Source: Hsuehochloa calcarea (Eukaryota > Streptophyta > Magnoliopsida > Poales > Poaceae). Taken from it: DNA of 64,000 nt. The notes under the pieces were generated by a model that did no database searches, had not been told where the DNA came from, and saw only the letters and a program-made list of their open reading frames with translations. Both the position numbers and the translations under genes were made by a program. Each line of letters opens with the position of its first letter. Within the stretch, counting starts at the first letter, position 1. The stretch covers positions 4,261,517 to 4,325,516 of the forward strand of contig CM070598.1 of the NCBI GenBank assembly GCA_036346395.1, written 5' to 3'. Shown here one piece after another: positions 12,263 through 23,076 of this stretch.

Positions 12263-12699
12263 CTCCCCCTTGAACACTCATCCAACATGTTCATGTCTCG
12301 TCAAAACTCCATAAAAATCCAGTGGAAAAAATTTTGGAGAAAGAGTACATGTCATGCGTTCTGCTGTGTTGCATGAATTGCCTCATCAAAAACCTTAGCC
12401 GAGAAACTTCAGGAAAACTCGTAAGGGAAAAAGAGTACAATCCACCCAATTTCATTTAATCTCTGGGATTTATTCTTTGGGTACTCGATCTTCGTGATCA
12501 AGATTCAATAATGAGTTCGTGAAGATTCTCCCCCTGAATTATGTACTTGTCTAAGTCTTATCATTCCAATTCCACGTGTGCACCTTTTAAAGCTAGATGC
12601 TGGAAGTGACTTTAGTGAATAAATCTGCAAGATTCTCACATGACTTAGTATGCAGTACTTTAATTTCGTCCATCTTTTGCAATTCATGAGCATATAATA

Positions 12700-15660
12700 A
12701 CTTGGGGTTGATATACTTTATGAGGGGACTCTTCACATAACCCATTGCACTTGTGCAATACAAGCTGCATTATCTTCATAGATAATCGTGGGGGTTTGCG
12801 CGGTATTCAATCCAAATGACTGCTGGATGTGGTGAATCTTCCGCCGAAGCCAAGCACATTCCTGTGAGGCCTCGTACAGTGCTATGATTTGCGAGTGGTT
12901 CGTCAAAGTCGATACAAGACTTTGCTTAGACGATTTTCATGGAATTGCAGTTCCACCACATAGGAATACATAGCATATTTGCGACTTGGCTGTATGCGGG
13001 TTCGACAGGAACCCGACATCTGCATAGCCATTCATATACAAGTCTTGATTCTTTCTGTAGAATAGACCAAGTTCTTTGCTTTCTTGGAGGTAATGGAAGA
13101 TGTCCATTATTTCCTACCAATGCCTTTGGTAGGTTCTGTACTATACCTTACTAATAGGTTTACGGCAAATGCAATGCCTGATCTAGTACAGTTTGCTAAA
13201 TACATAAGTGCTCCTCTCGCACTCGGTATGGGAATTTTGGTCCCGTGACTTCCTCCCCTCTTCTTTAGATCTCATGCGGGTCCTTGTCTTGCTGCAAGGA
13301 TCTCCCAACCATCGGCACTTTCGAAGGATATGTCTTTTCAAAGCCGAACCTTTCCAACACTTTCTGAGTGTAGGTTGGCTGATGTACTAGAATCCCTTCC
13401 GGGGTATGCTCAAGTCGCAAGCCTAGGCGATGTTGGTTTGACCCAAATCTTTTATTTGAACTCGACTCAAGGTAAGAGCTTGCTTTTCTTAATACCTTCT
13501 AGGGTTCCAATGATATTCAGATCATCTTCATACATTGAGATTATACAAAATCCATCCTGGGATCGTTGTATAAATATACAGGGAAAATTCTCATTGTTCG
13601 TGTAGCCTTTCTTGCATAGAAAGTCGCCTGCGATTATACCACATTCTCGCTGATCGCTTGAGTCCATACAGTGACTTTCTGAGTTGCACAATGTATAGAT
13701 TTCTATTTGCTCTGTCTTGGTTCAGGACATGGATACATTCAGGTATCTTCATATAAATGTCCGAATCCAAATTCTCATAAAGGTATGCAGTTACCACATC
13801 CATCAATTTCACTTCTAACTTCAAAGTTCACTGCCATTGAGATAAATATCTAAAGGTAATTCCGCCATGACCGGGAATAGGTTTCTTCATAACAATCTCT
13901 GACGTTGAGTGAAACCTTGTGCAACGAGCCTTGCTTCTTTCATTTCTCTTTCGAACAAATACCCACTTATGCCCTACAAGGTGCACATGGGGAGGTGTGC
14001 GGCTTACAGGCCCAAACACCTCTCTTTTATTCAGAGAGAACAATTTAGTTTCTATTGCCTTCTTCCAATCTTCTCAATCTGATCTTTTCTTATATTAAGC
14101 GAGCGATGCAGGCTCTGGATCAAGATTCATGATTGTGACAATTTTCTTTGCAAAGTAAATGTCGACATTGGCTGTTGGCTTATTCATAGATTCTCCCAAG
14201 ATCATAAAGTTTATAGCTATGTCTTCAAGGGGCGATATTTCTAATGCTTCTACTTACTTACCGCTACTTTCAATTGCGGGCAAGTCCTTTAGTTTTTCAA
14301 ACTTGATGTGTGCGCACACATCCATGCTGATGTCTCCCTTCATGGGGATGTTCAATTCTAGTATGCCTTTTCTGAAGGTTCCATACCGGTGCCAGGTCTC
14401 AACTGGCTCCCCTTCTGATTCTGGGGTACTTTGGTGATCGGCTGTGTCAAGTCCTTCTCATTCTTTTTCACCAGGCGTCCCGGTTACTTGGATTCGAGGG
14501 GCGGAGTTCTCGTCCTTCGAGGCCTTAGGGCGGATTAGGGATACCTTCATCGGTATTTCAACCCTCTCGGTGCATTGCGTGCATGGCATATGCGACTTGG
14601 TCACGCTCTTCAAATCACTAAAGTGGTTAGGCGGTTGATTCGCTAATGCTTGCAAATCAATTATCTTCGGATCGCAATTGTCTTCTAGACTTCAATTGTC
14701 TTCTAGACTTCGATTATCTTCTGGACTTCTCTATTTGCTTCACTAGTGCGCGGGTCATATGCATGGATTTCAATTATCTTCTAGACTTCAATTATCTTCT
14801 GGACTTCTCTATTTCTCGACATTTTACATCAAGGGTTGATTTCCTCCCCCTAATGACGAGAAATAATTCTCATCTAATATGCTATCAGCGAAGCGAGCTG
14901 CATGCAAATCTCCAGTCGTGGGGTCCAAATACCTGATTATGGATGCTGTCTCATAACCAACGTATATCCCAGACTTTTGGAGAGTGTCCATTTTAGTTTG
15001 CTGTGGTGGTGGTATAGGTACATAAACCTTGCAACCAAACTTTCAAAGATGAGAAATTTTCAGTGTTGACCCTTGCGCTAGTTGCATAGGTGAATGTATG
15101 TTATATGCCGGTGGTCTAAAATTGATGAGAGTTGCTGTGTGCAGGACTACGTGTCCCCAACATGTAGTTGGTAAATAACAATTCTGCTAGTCCATTCTGG
15201 GTGTGGACATGCGGTACGGGATGCTCAATTTTAATTCTCATTTTCACGTAATAATCATCATATGCCCTTGAAGTAAATTCTCAGGCGTTGTCCATTCTGG
15301 TGGACTTCACATGATGATCAGGGAAATTATTCTTAATGTTAATTATCTGCGAGATGAGCTTTGCAGAAGCGTGGTTTCTCGTAGATAATAAACAAACGTG
15401 CGACTGTTTTGAGAAAGCATCGATGAGCACCATAAATACCAAAATGGCCCTTACAGGGGCTGTTTAGGACCGCAAATGTCTCCCTGGATACGGTCCAGGA
15501 ATGCAGGGATTTCGTCCTTTACTTTCAGAGTAGAGGGTCTAGTAATCAGTTTTCCGATGGTACATGCAGCGCACACAAAATCTTCCGGATTCGGGAAGTT
15601 CTTTACATTGACACTATGTCCCTGTGAATTGTTAATTATATTTCTCATCATCCTAAGACC
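12700..15660 (-). pseudogene. Copia-1 pol region (integrase, reverse transcriptase, RNase H), broken
   Basis: On the - strand the copia order is kept. At 15660-15450 a GAG-pre-integrase/integrase segment reads FVCAACTIGKLITRPS and IQGDICGP. At about 14043-13830 the start of reverse transcriptase reads GHKWVFVRKRNERSKAR. At 13824-13590 comes MDVVTAYLYENLDSDIYMKIPE and YGLKRSARMWYNR, the core reverse-transcriptase block, and near 13530-13500 YEDDLNIIGT takes the place of the usual YVDDL-type motif. At about 13060-12700 frames match the RNase H end (NGYADVGFLSNP, EDNAACI). Many stops and frameshifts interrupt it, so it should be inactive. Confidence 0.88.
14655..14820 (-). repeat. Minisatellite inside copia-1
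   Basis: The phrase TTCTAGACTTCAATTATC and variants recur about six times (near 14655-14725 and 14768-14812), in two clusters separated by about 45 unrelated bases. It lies within the decayed pol region and looks like local replication slippage after insertion. Confidence 0.8.
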
Positions 15661-16599
15661 TAAGTGACATAATCTATCATGCCAGAGATAGAAGAGGTTT
15701 AGAGCTTCTAAAAATAGTTTTCAGGGCAGCATAGGCTGCAGATGCCTTAATATTAGTGTAGTATAGCCCATTTTCAAATGAAAGGAAGTCGTTCTAATAC
15801 CATTATTCTACTATTTTCGTCACGCTTTGTAATGAGTAGGTATTCCTTACCATGCTCTTCTTCAGTCTCTACGTGGAAACCGTTAGCGCGAATATCCTTG
15901 AGAGTTCTAGTCGATTATGGGCACAACAAGCCTTCTTTAATGACCAAAGTTATGTCCGTCAGGAGTATAATTGTAGCCCTTCCTGAGCCTATTATACATG
16001 TATCGCTGCCTGCGATTGTCGTAAGGCTACGAGCATTCTTACTGATCGACTGAAAAATTCTATCTCTCTCAAGGTGGTATTTATTGTGCCGCTACCTGCT
16101 AAGCACACTTCCGCTATAGGGCGCTACATGCGTTCTAATATAATGTACTTTATTAATATGTAGCAGAAATCCATCAACACATAAAATAAAATACTTCAGA
16201 TATTAGAACATAACTTGCTATCATAAATACGGGAAATATAAGTCTTGCAGGACTAATAATAAGAATTTAATGCTTTGCTCTTCTAGAGCCTACAACCATT
16301 ATTCAAAGTTTCATCACAATCACAAAATGCAAGTGACTGTAAAAGGATCTAAGTGCAATGCGTGCACTAGATCGAATCAGCGAAGTATTCAGAAACTTCT
16401 GCCTCAATCTGCTACATGGCGATCTTCTCCTCTTGGGCAATTACTACTGGCGGCTGCTATGTCCAAAGGAGGCATGATGGGAGCTGCTACTAGGCTGTCC
16501 ACATCCATAAGTGCAACTAATGGGTGTGGATCTTCCGTGCCTGCAATGGTGAGGTGTGTCTCATGCTATCCTTTGCCCATTTTCTTAGACTGTAAAACA

Positions 16600-17260
16600 C
16601 CAATTACGTGCGACTCACAACCTTACCCTTCTTGCCCTTCTCCTTCGTGAGAGGCTTCATCACCTTGTAGCTGCTAGTATTGGCTTCATGGCCAATATTG
16701 CTACTAGGTGGTCGTGAGATGTAGTTCTTCCTTAGAACATCATCTTGAGCTTCCGCAATTTTCATGATGTCAATCACTGCGGCATACTACTTGTAGCCAT
16801 TTTGACAATAACTGCGTGCGGATTGCACCGCATTCGGGTAAAGGTAGAGATGGTCTTTTCAATCTTCTGCTCATCCGTGATTACATTATCACATAATTGG
16901 AGATTGTATAAATTACGCCATGCCGGTCGCTTCTTGAACTCTGGTTCGTGATGCGATCATTTTTCATATTCATGCAAAAAGTTCATAAGATTATCACGGT
17001 AATTTCCATAAAATGGTTGCAAAATTCTCATAATGCTCTTGAACTCCCGATTCGTGTTTCAGATTTTGCCATGCATTTCCATGATTTATCGCTATTTTCA
17101 TGATTAAAAGCAATCTTAATAATCACAAATAATCAAAAACAGAAATCTGATAAATAAATTGCATAGAAATAATAATAACAAGGTAAAATATACTTCAAAT
17201 GCAAAACCGATTCAAAATTTGAATTCCGAGGCCCTTTTCATTGGAATATAAATTTTCTAC
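16600..17260 (-). pseudogene. Copia-1 gag region, broken
   Basis: The - strand near 16960-16830 contains FKKRPAWRNLYNL followed by ITDEQKIEKTISTF, the spacing and sequence type seen in copia gag proteins. No continuous frame remains. A nucleocapsid Cys-His knuckle is not visible. Assignment rests on this block and its position between the 5' LTR and pol. Confidence 0.6.
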
Positions 17261-17390
17261 GAGTCTGCAATTTTCGGGGCTAAAACGTGAAAATTTTAAT
17301 TCGAGAAATTTTCGCGCAATTTACTGGAAAATCCGAGGGCCTTTTGCAAACGGCCCTTTTTCGTTTTCTTTTTTTTTCTTTTCTTTTCGG

Positions 17391-18065
17391 TTATCTGGTA
17401 CCAAAAGGTCGCCCGTTCACCAAGATAAAAGCCGGCGAGACTTCGAGGTAGGGTTTCCCTACCCGAGTCCTCTTGTTCGGCTCTCCTACCGAGGAGCCGC
17501 GCTCATCTTGCGCCGAGGGTAGAAACCTATCCGCGCCCCGGTGTGTGAGCCTTTGGAGGCCGGTCGGGGCGGCGGCTGCGGCCGTTAATGGCGCCGGGGC
17601 GGGGCTCGCTTCAAGCGGCGCGGCGGCTGCGGGCGTCCGGATGGCGGCGGCGGTCGGCCGGGCCGGACCGGCGCTTCTTCGCGGAGCGTCTCGGTCAGCG
17701 GCGGCGGATCGGCGCTTGTCGGGAGCGGCTTGGGAGCCGGCGACGGCGGATCCGGACTGTCGCGGGAGCGGCTCATGGCCGGAGAGCCCGCGTCGGCGGC
17801 GGGTGCGTGCAAAACAAAGCCGCGCGCGGCGGGATGACAGAGGCGGCTGCACGGCTTCAGCGCGGTCTCCCCCAGCGGCTTCTAGCCGGCCGTGGCTGCC
17901 GGTGGCGGGGCCGGCGCCTTCGGGCGGCCGGACGCTTCGCGGCGCTGCGGCGGCGTGGCGGCTCCCCTCCCCTTTTTTTCTTTCTTCTGTGATGTGGCTT
18001 CGCCGAGGGTGAGGCGTCGGGCGGCGCCATGCGGGCGGCCGGGCGACGCCGTCTTTGAAATACAA
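17391..18065 (-). other. GC-rich leader of copia-1 with a 224-codon open frame
   Basis: A CG-rich block separates the 5' LTR from the AT-rich gag region. An uninterrupted - frame of 224 codons starts at 18065 and ends at 17391. The translation is Ala/Pro/Arg-rich and low-complexity, with no domain I can name, and other frames are open too because stop codons are rare at this composition. It sits where copia elements carry their leader, so I treat it as non-coding or as a captured GC-rich host segment rather than a gene. Confidence 0.4.
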
Positions 18066-18541
18066 CGCATGGTCGCAGTCGGTGGTGGGCGCGGCCGTGC
18101 GGGGTCGGCCCGTGGTGGCAAGCGGCTAAGCCGGTGGCGTGGAGGGCGGCCGTCTGGGCGGCCGTGGTGCAAGTCGTGCGCCGACTTCGGATCGTCTTGC
18201 CGACCATGTTTTTTTTTTTCGTTGGTACTGTTTATGCGAAGAAGAAAAAAAAATATTGTTCATGTGATGCAATTTTCTTTCCAATCGGCGACTTCGAGTC
18301 GGTTCGCGGTGAATTTGCAATTTCAATCTACGGTACAATCGACATCCGATCTTTCATGTAATCTACCGATCGACATTGTGTCGGCGACTTCAAATCAGCT
18401 CGCGGTAGATTAGAACGGATTTGCACCGTAGAAAAACAATCTAGAAAGCAAATTTGCAGAATTGAAAGCAATCTAGAAAATACGATTCAATCTACGAGTG
18501 TCGTTCTTCGACGGTTACCTTTCGATGCCAGGAGAGTCGAT

Positions 18542-18554
18542 CGTGCTGATAACG
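18542..18554 (-). other. Primer-binding site of copia-1
   Basis: Directly inside the 5' LTR the - strand reads CGTTATCAGCACG, a variant of the tRNA-Met-complementary site (TGGTATCAGAGC type) found in copia elements. Confidence 0.6.
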
Positions 18555-18842
18555 TGTTGAGTAACCGTCGCTGGCGAGTCCAAATCCGACGGTACCTCGT
18601 ATACAATGATCAGAATCGTAAGAACGATGAAGAACATAAGAACACAACAAGAGAATGAACACGAGATATGCGGGACTTGAGTGCGCTTTATTGCTTCGGA
18701 TCAATCAGGGTTACAATGAGAGGGGGGTGACCCTCTATTTATAGACTACGGGATGAGGAGTTCAACTGGGCTAGGACTCTCCGGGGTCCTGGGCCCGTAC
18801 TGGGCCAGGACTCTCCAGAGTCCTGGGCCCGGTTTCTTAACA
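18555..18842 (-). repeat. 5' LTR of copia-1
   Basis: 288 bp, TGTTGAG...TTAACA, followed by the target duplication ATTAC at 18843-18847. It keeps two GGACTCTCC-GGGTCCTGGGCCC type repeats that are partly lost in the other LTR. Confidence 0.93.
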
Positions 18843-18847
18843 ATTAC

Positions 18848-20003
18848 TACTGACTATGGATTAACTCTCTGCTCTGCTCCGGTCCTTTCTTCACCCGCAA
18901 CAAATATTAATTTTTTTGAGAATTTTTATAAAATTTCTAAGTTTGGTGAAAATAGAAAGTTTCAAATTTTCAGCGTATTATCATTTTCACCTAATACGCC
19001 CTGGATACTGACCAAGAAAAATAAGGGATGAGATTCAAATTCTTGCATCCTTTAAAGAGGTAACAAGGTATAAATCCACACGAGAAAATTGAGGGACAAT
19101 CACGACGATGGGAGGACCATGACCATAAGCACAGTCCTGCATGAGCATAATGCATTATCACCAGTTGATTTGGACCTAAGGTATATACAGTTCATTCACC
19201 TAATCTTAATGAAGGTGTACATTATGACAAGCCAATTTTGCATAGCTAAAAGCATTGCGACCGAATACTTTCAGCCAGTCTTTCTCGAGATACACTGTGC
19301 ATTCAGATTTCGTTTCGAGAATGCCTCGCATACGATCTCTATAGACTATAGTACAATCCGCATACGACGATGTATCTGGACCGTCTACTCTCACCATCTA
19401 ACGTGACTTTCTCCTCGTCGTACTAATATCGTGACAACAAATGCCGTACATGTAGCGGCGCTCTTCCTCGATACTCCCTGGTTGAAGTATGCGCACAACT
19501 CGGCACCAGTTGTAACGTGGCGTTAGGGAGAGGGTGGAGAGCTCCGGCGGGGGGTCGGCGAGGCGGGCAAGCACCCCGGGGGGAAGCGCGCCTCCGTGAA
19601 CCGCCACGGCTCACCGTGAGGCCCCTCCCCCCCACCGTCCAATCTCCCTACTCTTTCAGCACTGTTTATGAATGGACGGTGGGATCGAGGGGCCCTCGCG
19701 GAGACCCCTCCCCAGAAGATTTTTTTTTCTCCTGACCATGGCGGTCTCCCGTCCCGTGCGATCGGATTGTGCGACAAACGGGGACGAGGAGACCTTGTAA
19801 TCTTGTGTATACATATGTCCATTATAGGAAGTTGGACGTACGCACGACACGACGAAGCAAATTCGGCAGAGGATTTACTTCCCGTTAGACCTGCGCCCGG
19901 CCCGATTAGAACTGGGCAAGGGTGGACACTAGTATTTGCCTGGTCTCTTTCTTAAAAAAAAAAAAAAACAAAAACAAAAACAAAAAAACGGGTGTATTTG
20001 GTG
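18848..20003. other. Spacer with a GC-rich imperfect inverted repeat
   Basis: No gene recognised. At about 19613-19705 two arms pair imperfectly: GGCCCCTC plus CCACCGTCCA on the left (19620-19651) and their complement TGGACGGTGG plus GAGGGGCC on the right (19673-19693), with a ~20-base loop. This could be the remnant of a foldback element. A long A tract (19953-19987) precedes the MITE. Confidence 0.45.
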
Positions 20004-20220
20004 CTCCCTCTGTTTCGCTAATACATTTATAAAATATTGTAGGACTCTTAATTTTACACTAATACATTTATAACATATTATAGGAGTGTAATATTGTGAA
20101 AATATTTCTTACGACAAATCTAACAATATCTAAATATTTAGAAAAATAATTATTAGTCAAAGATTACCAAGTTTGACCAATCAAAGACAAAGAGGGTCAA
20201 GTATTCTGAAATGGAGGGAG
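20004..20220. mobile_element. Stowaway-type (Tc1/mariner) MITE
   Basis: 217 bp with terminal inverted repeats CTCCCTCTGTTTC (left) and GAAATGGAGGGAG (right), AT-rich inside and without coding capacity. The right flank is TA as expected; the left flank is TG, one change from the TA target duplication. Internal repeats of AATACATTTATAA are typical for this family. Confidence 0.88.
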
Positions 20221-20758
20221 TATAAAAAGCTGCTTAAAATATACGACAGCAACGCTAGGCACTTACAATTTATTAAATTTCTTAAAGGCAGACATGTTTG
20301 AGTTTCACTGTGCCACAATTTATGTACTTCTGTACAGAATGTTGTGCAAGATCACATTGGAGAGTACAGACTGAGTGCGGGTAAGAGTTGTAAATGCAGA
20401 CAACGGGTAAAGCATAGAAGCTCCGATCAAAAAGCACTTCAGCATAGCGGATCCCATTGCAACACAGCTAAGTAAACATGGGTGGACAAAACGGGTATAC
20501 AAAACCAAGAGCAAACAACAAACAGCTGCTCAGGCGAAGCACAAGAGTCGATGGCTTTATAACGACGATGGAACATAAAAGTTGTTACCATTAATTAGGG
20601 AAAGGAACACGAAGAACAGCTACAGGTGATGGCCAATGCACCACTACATGAACATGAATGGAACTTCAAAAAGGAGTAAACAGTATCATCCACTGCATTT
20701 TATTTCGTGCATTGTGATGTGGTAAGGAGAAAAACAGCGACACATATCAAGAGAAGAC
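20221..20758. other. 3' flank of QCR7
   Basis: AT-rich DNA between the MITE and the QCR7 stop codon. It should contain the 3' untranslated region and poly(A) site of QCR7. No other gene is visible. Confidence 0.5.
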
Positions 20759-22869
20759 TTAAGGAATGGTCCTCTGGTGAAGGGGAAGGGCTCCCAGTGC
20801 TTCACGCTCCGCTCTCTCCTTTTTCACCTGCAGCAAAGGTGATATCAAACAACTCGACACAGACTTGAACAAGATCCAAAATGAAAATAGCTTCACAGCA
20901 TAAAACCAAATAATCAGCTTGAAGCCCAGAATTTCTTAAATTGTGACATCAGCTTTGCTTATATGTACAAGTAATTAGTTGCAATAAATATCACATTAAG
21001 TTATCAAAGACATACACAATTCCCGATGGAGTTAAAAAGGATGCTAGACAGTATCAGTCACACACACCTTGCATAAGTTGACCATTAATTTGCAAACTTT
21101 AGGACCGAATTGTCTTGTACTCAGTTGTCAACAATAATAATGACAATGCTTAACAAGATAATGTCCAAGAAAAGTAAGGTGTCAGATGAACTTGATCAAT
21201 CAAACTGTTTAACAAGAAATTTAATGGATTACCACTTGAACCTAACCTATACATTTCACCTAACACCAGTGATCCAGAAAATTACAAGGGCTGTGGTGTA
21301 CATTATGACATGCTAATGGGCTGTTGGGGCCTAATACTTAGAAGTGGATAAGGATAAGAAATGACATAATGTAGACTATATCTTTCTTACACGTGAAAAT
21401 ATAAAGTGGCTGTATATGCAATAAACAAGAGAAATGGCAAAAAGACAAACATCAGCAAATACACTTACCAGAGCCAACATGTCACTCAAATAGCCTCTGA
21501 ATGGTGTCTGCAGAGCCTGTGCAAAAGAAAGTAAATGTTTCTTAAGATCTATGTAAAGTTAGATTAGAGAATAACAAATGTAATGGTAAGCATTGCTGAA
21601 GATGAAAGATATGCCCCCAATTACAAATTCAGGTTCCATGGTGAGAAGATAATTTCAAGAATGCATAGTTAATAACGAGCTGTTTTCACATATCACCAAT
21701 TCACAGGTTTAATGATTAATGGCTTCAGATAAATTACTCTGGAACATCTTCAAGGGTGAAGAAAAAAATTGTAGGTTGAGCATCCACCTAAACATATTTA
21801 AACTAAAGATACGTGGAAAACAGGGAAAATAACTTTGCAATCCGAAATATTAAACTACATATGAAAAGGCGTACGGACATCTGAAACAATCGAACCAACT
21901 CTCACCTAAATGTAACTGATTTAAACCAGAAATGGAAAATGACATGTGAAAAATACTAATAGGCTTGTCATCAAGAACGCCTGAAATAATCCGACCCACC
22001 AGTGTGACAACCTATCCTGCAAGCAACTTCCACAGGCATTTCAAAAGTTTTATCAAACCTAACCATCGTTACTCTCATTCTAATGCAGTAATGTGCATTG
22101 CCAATTTCCTGGATTTCTTTCATCCAAACTTAATTGAAATCTTCAGCACAGTTCACCTCCTACGTCGACCAGTTTCTCAGCAACCAACAACATTGCATTG
22201 TAACATCGATTAACCAAACGGAAAATTCACAAACTTAAGCCTAGATCACAGGTGCAACTCAAATGCACTACGCCCTTCTGTTCCCCCATACATTTCACTG
22301 GACACACAATCATCGACCACATTACACAGAAATTGCGTCATTGCAGGCGCTCTGAAGAACACATACTATAAAATTCGTACACCATCGTCACAACCACCAC
22401 GCATCCACAAGCCGCACGCATACCAATCGAGGGGTCCAGAGGAGGGCAGAGCGAAAGGAAAGGAGCGGACCTGGAGGTCGTCGGGGAGGTACTGGTGCTT
22501 CATGGAGAGGTCCATGGCGCGCTTGAGGCGCTGGATGCGGGCGTCGACCACCTCCCTGGGCAGCCTCGAGAGCGCCTCCTTGATGTCCAGATGATGGTAC
22601 GGGTCGTACAGATCGTCGTACCTCAGGCCTTGTACCATCACACGCACAAAAGAACAAGCACATCGCATTCAGATCAAGAAGAACAAGAAGAGAGACGCAA
22701 ACGCGAATCGCATCCAGGCTCCTCGGAAGTCGGAACCGGATCCAAGATCCATCGGTTGATTACCGTATTTCCGGAGGCGCGCGGAGACGGCGTGCATGTG
22801 GAGGCGGGCGAGCGGGTTGCGGCGCGGGTTCACCAGCCATTGCGACAGCGCGGACAGCATCGACGACAT
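20759..22869 (-). CDS. QCR7: Cytochrome b-c1 complex subunit 7 (QCR7, 14-kDa subunit)
   Basis: Four exons on the - strand give a 126-residue protein: 22869-22764, 22628-22471, 21516-21469 and 20827-20759. All introns are GT-AG and the phases agree (phase 1 after exon 1, phase 0 after exon 3). Blocks LRYDDLYDPYHHLDIKEALS and KRAMDLSMKHQYLPDDLQ in exon 2, PFRGYLSDMLAL in exon 3 and ERAEREALGALPLHQRTIP at the C-terminus match plant QCR7. The length is normal for the family (about 122-126). The protein is a small non-catalytic, matrix-facing subunit of respiratory complex III in the inner mitochondrial membrane, contacting cytochrome b and helping assembly. The N-terminus (MSSMLSALSQWLVNPRR) is Ser/Arg-rich and is the least conserved part. 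The start at 22869 is the first ATG in frame. The gene appears intact and functional. Confidence 0.97.
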
Positions 22870-23040
22870 CGTTGGGGGGTGGCGCGGCGATCCTCTTCGC
22901 TCTGCTGCGGCTGCCGCTTACTCCTCGCCTCCTCGCTTTTGTGGGAGAGAAGCTGTGGTGGTTGTAGTTTCGGTCTTGGGCCGCCTCGTAGGGAGGCTTG
23001 ATAAAATGGCCGAGGCAGCAGAATAGGCCCATTAGTTCCT
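22870..23040 (-). promoter_or_regulatory. 5' leader / promoter-proximal region of QCR7
   Basis: A GC-rich stretch directly upstream of the start codon changes to AT-rich DNA at about 23040, where a TTC microsatellite begins. No clear TATA box lies at the usual distance. This fits a housekeeping-type promoter, but that is inference. Confidence 0.4.
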
Positions 23041-23047
23041 AGTTTAG

Positions 23048-23076
23048 TTCTTCTTCTTCTTCTTCTTCTTCTTCTT
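23048..23076. repeat. TTC microsatellite
   Basis: About nine uninterrupted TTC units upstream of QCR7; on the - strand this is a GAA tract. Confidence 0.95.

Larger units (their letters stand above)
11992..18842 (-). mobile_element. Copia-1: full-length, decayed Ty1/copia LTR retrotransposon
   Basis: Left LTR 11992-12262 and right LTR 18555-18842 are direct repeats that both begin TGTTGAGTAACC and end TTAACA. The 5-bp target duplication ATTAC flanks the element at 11987-11991 and 18843-18847. Copia proteins read on the - strand, so the right LTR is the 5' LTR. The primer-binding site CGTTATCAGCACG (- strand) abuts it at 18542-18554, and a polypurine tract (AAGGGGGAG on -) abuts the left LTR at 12263-12271. 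The LTRs differ by many substitutions and indels (271 against 288 bp), so the insertion is old. Internal frames are broken. Confidence 0.93.

Noticed and set aside
17473..18012. Long + frames (179 and 173 codons) in the GC-rich block of copia-1
   Set aside because: Low-complexity Ala/Gly/Arg translations in CG-rich DNA; several frames are open at once.
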